A DNA stretch of 12,614 bases from CAYGJN01 sp964350135 (GTDB lineage: Bacteria; Bdellovibrionota; Bacteriovoracia; Bacteriovoracales; Bacteriovoracaceae): assembly GCA_964350135.1 (NCBI GenBank), contig CAYGJN010000086.1, forward strand, positions 1 through 12,614. Reading direction: 5' to 3'. Below are positions 7,167 to 12,614 of this stretch, piece by piece (position 1 is the stretch's first letter; the number at the start of each line of letters is the position of its first letter). The position numbers and the translations under genes were made by a program. The notes below the pieces were generated by a model. It worked only from the letters and a program-made list of their open reading frames with translations, made no database searches and was not told the DNA's origin.

Positions 7167-8400
7167 TATGCACCGACTTACTTATTGGGCCTATTTCTCT
7201 TTATCTCTTTTTCTTTTTATGTCGTTTAGTCTAAGTGCACTTCACCATATTTTTATTTTGGTTCCAGGTCTTTATTTTAGCCGCCAATATTTCAGACTGA
7301 ATAGGTTTAGCACAAAAACCAGCGAGTTCTTCCTTGGCCTTATGGTCATTACTGCAATTTTTTCACTTATGGCAAATGCTTCTGACTTGAGTTTCTTTGA
7401 AGGAATTGCAAAGCTTAAATATTTTCTTTTAGGGATCTTAAGCATTCCGGCTTTGATAGATACAACAAAAAACTATTTAAATGTAAGAAGAATAAGATTA
7501 CTGCTTAATGCTTTTTTTGTTTCAACAACTATTGCAAATATATCTGGAATCATTGCACTTTTTACGGGTTATCATTTTTTGAGAATGAAAGCTTCATGCA
7601 ATCTTGCGCAAGCATGTGGGATGTATGGAATGACAATTACTTATGGTTACAATGTTGAGCTCTTGGCATTATTGTTCTTATCATTTTATGTTTATCGAAA
7701 AAACTTAAACCATTTATATAATGATAAAATTTTCTATGTAGCTCTTGCCGCTGCAATGTTGGGTCTTTATTTTTCATACTCTAGAGGTGGAATGATTGGT
7801 TTTATTGTTGCATTCCCACTAGTGTTCTTGGCAAAAAGTGAAAGTCTTCTTAAAAAGTTCTATGGACTTTCAGCAGTTTTACTTATTGCAATTATTGTAG
7901 CAATGGGCTTTGGCGTAAAAACGAAAGTTTTTTCTAGATACACAATGGCCTTTGAAAATGAATCTAATAGAGAAAGAATAAGTCAGTATATGGCTGCTCT
8001 TTATGCATTTAAATAAAACCCAATTTTTGGTATAGGGTTTTGATACTTTGAGGGTGATTCGCTGAGATTGAAAAAGAAATATGATCTTTGGGTTATTAAA
8101 GAATTTAAAGGACATGCTCATAATAATTACCTTGAGTTCTTAGCAGGTGCTGGAATCTTGGGGTTTATTGCGGTGATCGGTTTTCATTTTTTCTGGCTTT
8201 TAGAAATTTGGAGATCAACTCTTATAGTTAAAAGTATTTTTCTGCCATTTTTTGTGGGTTTTTCATTTTCCGGGCTTTTCCAAAGTACAATTATTGATGG
8301 CGAAAATATGTTTTTTGTAATGGCCATCTATAGTATTTTTAAATGTATTCAATTAATTGATAAAAGGTATTTAATAAAGTTTGCTAAAAATCCAAGCTGA
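7156..8400 (+). pseudogene. O-antigen ligase (WaaL)-like polytopic membrane protein, interrupted by two in-frame stops
   Basis: The frame encodes about 414 codons of a many-TM protein of the O-antigen ligase/polymerase superfamily, which joins or polymerises surface glycans on the outer face of the inner membrane. Evidence is the hydrophobic profile, SYSRGGMIGF at codons 207-216 and HAHNNYLEFLAGAGILG at codons 320-336, the superfamily's characteristic late motif. The frame is broken by TAA (8014-8016, codon 287) and TGA (8041-8043, codon 296). Both halves are in the same frame, and the eight codons between the stops read NPIFGIGF, the conserved motif expected exactly here. The stops are therefore most simply base substitutions (for instance GAA to TAA and CGA to TGA), not a frameshift. 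Without readthrough the products are a 286-residue N-terminal piece and possibly a 110-residue C-terminal piece from TTG 8068. It overlaps psd by 11 bases and the opposing gene by 17. Confidence 0.8.
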
Positions 8401-9148
8401 CTTTTAAGGGAAAGTGATCGGAAGGGTAGATCCCGTCATAGGAAGTTGAATCAAGAGCAGCTGAATTTATTTTAAATCCTCTAGAAAGTAGCCAATCAAT
8501 TCTGCATCCATCATGTTCAAGTCCATTAAATTTGTGAAATGAAGTTTGTTCATCTAAGTCTTTTATTTTCCAAGCATCTTCAAGCTTTAGTCCAATAGTA
8601 AGGGTGCTCCAAACATTTCCGGAAGCTTTTTCATTAAAGTCTCCAGTGAGCACAAGTGGAGTATTTACTGGGGCTATTTTTGAAATTTGCTCTTTTAAAA
8701 CTAAAGCCTGTGCTTTTCTTGTTTCCCCTAGAATATGGTCAAGATGAGTATTGAAAAAATAAAAATCCTTTTCGTTTTTAATTGCCCTAAATTTTGCCCA
8801 AGTACAAAGCCTTGGAAAACTAGAGTCAAACGAACTTGATCCCGCAACCTGAGGAGTTTCTGAAAGCCAAAAATCTCCTGAATCTAAAACTTCAAAAAGT
8901 TCATCATTAAAGTAGATGCAAGGATACATCCTGTTTTTTAGCCATATTCTATTCTGGGATATGAGTTTCATATTAAGAAGCTCTTCAAAGTCTTCTAATT
9001 GATGCCTTCGTCCCTCTTGGGTTCCAACAATATGTGGGGCAAAGGAGAGTAAGTTATCTCTTAAAAGTTTTCTTCGTGATTTCCATGACTTATTACCAGT
9101 CTCAGGGTCATCGAAAAGGATATTACTACTTATGACATTAAGCTCCAT
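8384..9148 (-). CDS. endonuclease/exonuclease/phosphatase-family hydrolase
   Basis: A 254-residue metal-dependent hydrolase of the EEP superfamily (DNase I, exonuclease III, sphingomyelinase and inositol-phosphatase relatives). All core motifs are present in order: Asn9 (SSNI), Glu45 (GTQEG), His135 (NTHLDH), Asp170 and Asn172 (TGDFNE), Asp218 (RIDWLL) and Asp244-His245 (SDHFP). There is no signal peptide or membrane segment, so it is probably cytoplasmic. The substrate cannot be read from sequence; the form resembles small bacterial EEP proteins annotated as nucleases or phosphodiesterases. The gene is divergent from deoC across 50 bases and converges on the ligase-like pseudogene with a 17-base overlap. 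No Shine-Dalgarno precedes the ATG, and a -10 element sits 7 bases from it. Confidence 0.88.
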   Translation of the reverse strand: MELNVISSNILFDDPETGNKSWKSRRKLLRDNLLSFAPHIVGTQEGRRHQLEDFEELLNMKLISQNRIWLKNRMYPCIYFNDELFEVLDSGDFWLSETPQVAGSSSFDSSFPRLCTWAKFRAIKNEKDFYFFNTHLDHILGETRKAQALVLKEQISKIAPVNTPLVLTGDFNEKASGNVWSTLTIGLKLEDAWKIKDLDEQTSFHKFNGLEHDGCRIDWLLSRGFKINSAALDSTSYDGIYPSDHFPLKVSLDF

Positions 9149-9168
9149 AAATTATATTATACCATCGT
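9149..9168 (-). promoter_or_regulatory. extended -10 promoter immediately before the EEP gene start
   Basis: The minus strand reads TGGTATAAT, a TGn-extended perfect -10, followed by only 7 bases before ATG. Transcription would begin at or just before the ATG, giving a leaderless or nearly leaderless mRNA, which agrees with the absence of a Shine-Dalgarno sequence. No good -35 is seen; the extended -10 could compensate. Confidence 0.5.
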
Positions 9169-9187
9169 TATTTTAAAAAAATTAAAG

Positions 9188-9198
9188 TATAAAAAGGC
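9188..9198 (+). promoter_or_regulatory. possible -10 and close RBS before deoC
   Basis: TATAAA (9188-9193) is followed by AAGGC and then ATG 9199. The AAGG is only one base from the ATG, too close for a normal Shine-Dalgarno. Either deoC is also nearly leaderless from this -10 or it uses an earlier -10 in the A/T-rich 50-base gap. Confidence 0.3.
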
Positions 9199-9906
9199 AT
9201 GACAGTAAGCACCTTTAGACCCATGGATATTCCTCAATTTATAGACCTCACAAGCCTTTCCGGAGATGAATCAGACTCAGAACTTAAAACCCTTTGCGAA
9301 AGAGCTCAAAAATATAAAACAGCAAGTATTTGTGTTTATCCAAAGTTTGCCGAATTTTGTTTGGCATACGCTCAGGACCTTAGGATTTGTGTAGTAGGAG
9401 ATAATTTCCCAGGCGGTGTGACTCACGCGGATACTAAAAAAGCTATTGAGCTTGGAGTTCATGAAGTTGATATTGTTATAGATCTTGATAAAGTAAAAGC
9501 CTCAAACATGAGTGGTGTGCAAAAAGATATTGAAAACGTAAAAGAGCTTTGTTTGAAAAAAAATACTCTTTTAAAAGTGATTCTTGAAACTTGTGAACTT
9601 AATCATTATCAAATATCGGAGCTTTCAAAAATCTCTATTGATGCGGGAGCAGATTTTATTAAAACTTCGACTGGGAAAAGATCTGGAGGAGCGAGTATGG
9701 AAGCTGTTCAGTTAATGTGTGAGGTGATTAAAAAATCAGGCAAAAAAATTGGTATCAAACCTTCAGGGGGAGTCCGCACTTATGGTGATAGCTTAAGATA
9801 TTTAGACATCGTAGAAACAATACTTGGTCCTTCTTGGTTAACGCCAAAACTTTTTAGAATTGGCGCCAGCAGTTTATTAGATGAAGTGATAAATTATGAA
9901 TCATGA
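9199..9906 (+). CDS. deoC: deoxyribose-phosphate aldolase
   Basis: DeoC cleaves 2-deoxyribose 5-phosphate to glyceraldehyde 3-phosphate and acetaldehyde in the cytoplasm, feeding deoxynucleoside carbon into central metabolism. The 235-residue TIM-barrel protein has the Schiff-base lysine Lys155 in FIKTSTGK, the second active-site lysine Lys187 in GIKPSGGVRT, the EVDIV strand with Asp91, and the phosphate-binding C-terminal GASSLL. The N-terminal IDLTSLSGDE resembles the E. coli-type enzyme. No other nucleoside catabolism gene (deoA, deoB, deoD) adjoins it; its downstream neighbour is an unrelated membrane protein that overlaps it by 11 bases. For a predatory or scavenging organism DeoC would serve use of host DNA, but that is speculation. 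Confidence 0.95.
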   Translation: MTVSTFRPMDIPQFIDLTSLSGDESDSELKTLCERAQKYKTASICVYPKFAEFCLAYAQDLRICVVGDNFPGGVTHADTKKAIELGVHEVDIVIDLDKVKASNMSGVQKDIENVKELCLKKNTLLKVILETCELNHYQISELSKISIDAGADFIKTSTGKRSGGASMEAVQLMCEVIKKSGKKIGIKPSGGVRTYGDSLRYLDIVETILGPSWLTPKLFRIGASSLLDEVINYES

Positions 9907-10801
9907 ATTATCTCGCTTCCTTGATTGGGTTGCGACAAAAATTAAACATGTTCCCTTACAGGCGAGACAAGAGATTATAGATCAAATAAGAGAGTATTTG
10001 ATTGATGCCCAATATGCTCAGAATGTGAGCTTTGACACGATTATTTTTGGTATAGGCGATAAGATTCAATTTATTAATGGCTTTTTACTAAGAGCTGGCG
10101 AGAGACCTTTAAAACAACCAGCTGCAGGTTTTAAAAAACTAATGCTTGTCATGGGTGTATTAGGAATTGTTTTTCTTGTAGGAAGTTTTGCTTTTTATCA
10201 ATATATAAAAACTCAGTTTGATTTTGATATGGCTGATGGCAAGATCAAGGTTTTTGGACAAGATGTTGATATCGATACTCAAATGACGACAGTTCCTTCT
10301 CGGTTTAACTCTGGAGGACTTCAAAGTGCTGGTAAAAAGATTGTAAAAAAACAAATATCATTACCGACAACAACTAATTTAATGGCCATTACTTTAGGAA
10401 ATACCAAATCTACTATTAATTTCACAAAGGGCGATTCTTTCAATTTAGATTGCGAAGTCGGAGCAAGTGAACAAGTCGTTATCAATACGAATTCAAGTGC
10501 TGTTGTTAATATAGGTGGTAGATCTAATTGTGATATTCAAATTCCGGATCGTCTTGAACTTGTTGTTAATTATTCTGATGGTCGCTTAGCACTTGATCGT
10601 CCGAAACAAAGTTTTACAATTAACTCGGAAAAAGGAGATCTTTCCTGGATTAAAGAGCTTTCATCTGAGTATCAAGTTTTTTATAATGTTAAGACTGCTA
10701 ATGTTTCTGGAAGTGTACAAAATATCTTAAATAATACTTCAAATAATAAGGCCCAAATTAATCTAAATGATGGAAGAGTCCATTTTATTGACCCGTCTTA
10801 A
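9896..10801 (+). CDS. HAAS-like domain protein with one TM segment and a beta-rich outer part
   Basis: The 301-residue protein has three parts. Residues 3-65 resemble the HAAS/DUF1700-type helical domain: RFLDWV, then VPLQARQEIIDQIREYLIDA, then an F/I-G-I-G-D-K segment like the LG.P motif of that family. Residues 82-101 are one strongly hydrophobic membrane segment. Residues 110-301 are rich in Asn, Ser, Thr, Val and Ile in alternating patterns, suggesting a beta-helix or beta-sandwich exposed outside the inner membrane, loosely like the DUF4097 adhesin-type domains that accompany HAAS proteins in Gram-positives. Function unknown; a membrane sensor or regulator is an inference. It starts inside deoC (11-base overlap), so translation is likely coupled, and its end overlaps the LysR gene by 17 bases. 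Confidence 0.75.
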   Translation: MNHELSRFLDWVATKIKHVPLQARQEIIDQIREYLIDAQYAQNVSFDTIIFGIGDKIQFINGFLLRAGERPLKQPAAGFKKLMLVMGVLGIVFLVGSFAFYQYIKTQFDFDMADGKIKVFGQDVDIDTQMTTVPSRFNSGGLQSAGKKIVKKQISLPTTTNLMAITLGNTKSTINFTKGDSFNLDCEVGASEQVVINTNSSAVVNIGGRSNCDIQIPDRLELVVNYSDGRLALDRPKQSFTINSEKGDLSWIKELSSEYQVFYNVKTANVSGSVQNILNNTSNNKAQINLNDGRVHFIDPS

Positions 10802-11705
10802 GTTCTTTTTGTAAAAATTGATAAAAAGATTCAGCCGCTGGCGATTGTGTTCTTCTTGTTATTTTTGCTAGAGAAATTGGATTTTCAAGTGTTTTCTTTT
10901 TGCCAGGTAAAATTCTGATTTTTTCTTTTCTAGATTCTAGTTTTTCAATCATATGGTTTGGCAAAATCCCTGCTCCAAGATTTTCACTTACAAGCCTAGC
11001 AACTCCCTCAACATCCATAAGGGTTGATCGAATATTAAGCTTGATAGAGTGAAACTTGTGATGGTGCTTAAACCATTTTTGCAAAAGGCTTTCTTTGTCA
11101 CTGTATTTTATATAATCAAGGGTTTCAAAGAATTTTTTTTCAGCACTGGCCTTGAGATTGTGATCTTTAAGGTATTTAAGCCCAACACATAAATGAAGAG
11201 TTTCCGTATAGACCTTTTGTTGATCAATGGATGGATCCATTTGATATTCATCGACTACTGCCATATCAAGACTCCCATCTAAAAGTAGCTGTTCCATCTC
11301 AGAGGCAAATCCGTAGGTAAAACGAAAATTTACTTTTGGGTTTTCTTTTGCAAATTGTCCTGCAATTGGCAGAACAACTGAGTTTCCAAACTCAATAGGG
11401 ACACCCAAGCTGATATGGCCATAAAGCTCATTTTGCTTGGAAGTGATGGTGCCAAGAGCTGTTTCTATGTCTAGGAGATTAGATGAAACTCTCTCGTAAA
11501 GCTCTTTTGCCTGACTCGTAGGAATAAGCCTGTGCTTGACGCGATCGAAGAGTTGTACCTCAAGGAGCTCTTCTAATTGCTTCATATGTTGGCTGATTCC
11601 AGACTGGGTGAGAAAGAGCTCTTCAGCTGCCTTGGTCATACTCCTGTGCTTATAAACACATTCAAAAATTCTTAAATAGTTAAGGTTAATTTTATCAATT
11701 AGCAT
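10785..11705 (-). CDS. LysR-family transcriptional regulator
   Basis: A 306-residue LysR-type DNA-binding regulator. Residues 8-67 form the winged helix-turn-helix with the classic pattern MTKAAEELFLTQSGISQHMKQLEE and LFDR. Residues about 94-300 form the substrate-binding effector domain, with HISLGVP, LLDGSLDMAVVDE and LVSENLGAGILPNHM segments. It is divergent from the glycosyltransferase gene across 90 bases, the arrangement in which LysR proteins usually control the divergent gene and themselves, so the glycosyltransferase is the leading target candidate. The effector cannot be inferred. No Shine-Dalgarno precedes the ATG. Its 3' end overlaps the HAAS-like gene. Confidence 0.93.
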   Translation of the reverse strand: MLIDKINLNYLRIFECVYKHRSMTKAAEELFLTQSGISQHMKQLEELLEVQLFDRVKHRLIPTSQAKELYERVSSNLLDIETALGTITSKQNELYGHISLGVPIEFGNSVVLPIAGQFAKENPKVNFRFTYGFASEMEQLLLDGSLDMAVVDEYQMDPSIDQQKVYTETLHLCVGLKYLKDHNLKASAEKKFFETLDYIKYSDKESLLQKWFKHHHKFHSIKLNIRSTLMDVEGVARLVSENLGAGILPNHMIEKLESRKEKIRILPGKKKTLENPISLAKITRRTQSPAAESFYQFLQKELKTGQ

Positions 11706-11711
11706 TAATTT

Positions 11712-11738
11712 ATTTTATCAGGGTATTTAGTGTGACAA
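11712..11738 (-). promoter_or_regulatory. possible promoter of the LysR gene
   Basis: On the minus strand TTGTCA (11733-11738) and TAAAAT (11712-11717) are 15 bases apart, shorter than ideal. The -10 lies 6 bases from the ATG, again implying a very short or absent leader. Weak call by eye. Confidence 0.3.
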
Positions 11739-11766
11739 AAGGGGAGCCAATTGAGGTTTTCTTTTC

Positions 11767-11790
11767 TATAATTATTCTTCTTTTAAGGTG
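11767..11790 (+). promoter_or_regulatory. -10 element and RBS of the glycosyltransferase gene
   Basis: TATAAT (11767-11772) is a perfect -10, though no clear -35 is seen 16-18 bases upstream, which would fit activator-dependent control by the divergent LysR protein. AAGGTG (11785-11790) is a good Shine-Dalgarno 5 bases before ATG 11796. The leader would be under 20 bases. Confidence 0.45.
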
Positions 11791-11795
11791 CAAAT

Positions 11796-12614
11796 ATGCT
11801 TTATGATGCTGCAAGGCAGTTCTCTTATAGAATTGTCGCCAAACAAATTTCTTCCTTTAGTCGATATTACGACTCTTTAACTCAATTAAATAAGCTTGAG
11901 TGGGATGACACAGTCTTATTTGATAATGTCGAAAGTCAAAATAAAGACCAAAGTACTATTGAAGATATAACCATTCAGGAAGAAGGAACGAGAGACCTTT
12001 ATCTTTTAAATGGTAATCTAAATTATTCTTATAATATCCAAGAAATGTTTGAAGACCTTTATAAAAAAACCACAAGAAGCTCAAGAGTTGCTTGTCTTGT
12101 TTATAATCATTACCTTTCCTATGTTTTCTCCCTTTTGAATTTATTTGGTTTGAGAAAAGGAAGTCCTCTTAAAACATTTGTAACAGATATTGATTTACAA
12201 GGAATATTAAGGCTCTCTCAATTTGAGATGGTATATGAAAAGAACTTGGTTTATTTTCCATTTTTCTTTTTTGGACTTGGAACTTATATCAATAAACTAA
12301 TAAGTCTTATTCCATTTGTTAATCGATTTTCATTTCTTTACCTTGTTGTCATTCGACCTGTAAAAAAGGCCACTAAAGATTCAGTGACGATTATTATTCC
12401 TGCCAGAAATGAGAAAGGTAATATTCGCTCTGCTCTTGAGCGTATTCCAGACCTTGGTTGTCCTATAGAAGTAGTTTTTGTTGAAGGAAACTCCAGTGAT
12501 GGCACCTGGGAAGAAATAGAAGCAGTCTCAAAAGAAGAGCAGTATTTAAAAAAATACAGCATTCAAATAATGAAACAACCAGGCAAAGGAAAATACGATG
12601 CGGTCAAGGTAGGC
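11796..12614 (+). CDS. family 2 glycosyltransferase with an N-terminal half-methyltransferase region (partial)
   Basis: The gene runs off the right edge; 273 residues are visible. From about residue 196 there is a GT2 (GT-A fold) domain of the dolichol-phosphate-mannose-synthase kind: SVTIIIPARNEKGNI (196-210), EVVFVEGNSSDGT (225-237, replacing the usual D-x-S-x-D-G-T) and KQPGKGKYDAV (260-270), which contacts the nucleotide-sugar. Residues about 64-190 resemble the C-terminal half of a class I methyltransferase that is found fused ahead of such GT2 domains: LYLLNGNLNYSYNIQE, RVACLVYNHYL, then ILRLSQFEMVYEKNLVYFP. The SAM-binding half with the GxGxG loop is missing; residues 1-63 show nothing like it. 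The start is set by ATG 11796 with AAGGTG before it. Likely role: transfer of a sugar to a lipid carrier or surface glycan. It is divergent from the LysR gene. Confidence 0.82.
   Translation, partial: MLYDAARQFSYRIVAKQISSFSRYYDSLTQLNKLEWDDTVLFDNVESQNKDQSTIEDITIQEEGTRDLYLLNGNLNYSYNIQEMFEDLYKKTTRSSRVACLVYNHYLSYVFSLLNLFGLRKGSPLKTFVTDIDLQGILRLSQFEMVYEKNLVYFPFFFFGLGTYINKLISLIPFVNRFSFLYLVVIRPVKKATKDSVTIIIPARNEKGNIRSALERIPDLGCPIEVVFVEGNSSDGTWEEIEAVSKEEQYLKKYSIQIMKQPGKGKYDAVKVG

Noticed and set aside
8022..8036. Near-identical ATTTTTGGTATAGG segment also found near 10043-10056
   Set aside because: Both copies encode a similar Ile-Phe-Gly-Ile-Gly run in unrelated genes; a short shared word in AT-rich coding DNA, not a mobile or regulatory repeat.
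8014..8043. Genetic code change or stop-codon reassignment as the explanation for the interrupted ligase
   Set aside because: One stop is TAA and the other TGA, and other genes in the window end normally in TAA, TAG and TGA, so no single reassignment fits. Inactivating substitutions are simpler.
7879..8121. Minus-strand open frame of 80 codons spanning the two ligase stops
   Set aside because: No motif or ribosome-binding site; the plus strand carries conserved ligase motifs on both sides and between the stops, which explains the sequence better.
12338..12562. Minus-strand open frame of 74 codons
   Set aside because: Antisense to the conserved GT2 motifs of the glycosyltransferase gene.

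Overview
The window looks like chromosomal DNA of a low-GC Gram-negative bacterium. The AT-rich codon use, the YejA/B/E importer components, periplasmic HtrA-type protease, phosphatidylserine decarboxylase and O-antigen-ligase-like protein all point to a two-membrane cell. A low-GC member of the Bdellovibrionota (Bacteriovorax/Halobacteriovorax type) is my best guess, but this is an inference from overall style and not from a marker gene. No rRNA, tRNA, CRISPR array, insertion sequence or phage gene was seen, and no stretch over about 100 bases is gene-free.

Left part (1-3834, + strand): the tail of an unidentified gene, then a compact yejA-yejB-yejE-like operon (lipoprotein binding protein and two permeases of a peptide-type ABC importer). 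No ATPase gene lies in the window. Next is an orphan gene for a secreted, very acidic, cysteine-containing protein (3882-4736, +). It meets tail-to-tail a two-gene minus-strand unit: a tandem PspC-domain membrane protein (5771-6160) followed by an HtrA/DegP-like serine protease (4723-5751), a plausible envelope-stress pair.

Middle (6258-8400, +): phosphatidylserine decarboxylase, probably starting at a TTG, with unusual residues at two autocatalytic positions. It overlaps the start of an O-antigen-ligase-like gene that is interrupted by two in-frame stop codons (8014-8016 and 8041-8043) with no frameshift. An endonuclease/exonuclease/phosphatase-family protein (8384-9148, -) faces it. That gene is divergent from deoC (9199-9906, +) across only 50 bases, with a -10 element so close to its ATG that the mRNA may be leaderless. 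deoC overlaps a gene for a HAAS-like, single-TM protein with a probable beta-rich extracytoplasmic part (9896-10801, +).

Right part: a LysR-type regulator (10785-11705, -) is divergent from a gene running off the right edge (11796 onward, +). That gene encodes a family 2 glycosyltransferase preceded by what looks like half of a methyltransferase domain.

Recurring themes are envelope functions (transport, protein quality control, phospholipid and surface glycan synthesis) and extreme compaction: three convergent gene pairs overlap by 14-17 bases and adjacent same-strand genes overlap or nearly touch. I found no clear new defence or mobile system. The most notable items are the doubly interrupted ligase, the atypical decarboxylase, the half-methyltransferase fusion and the orphan acidic secreted protein.
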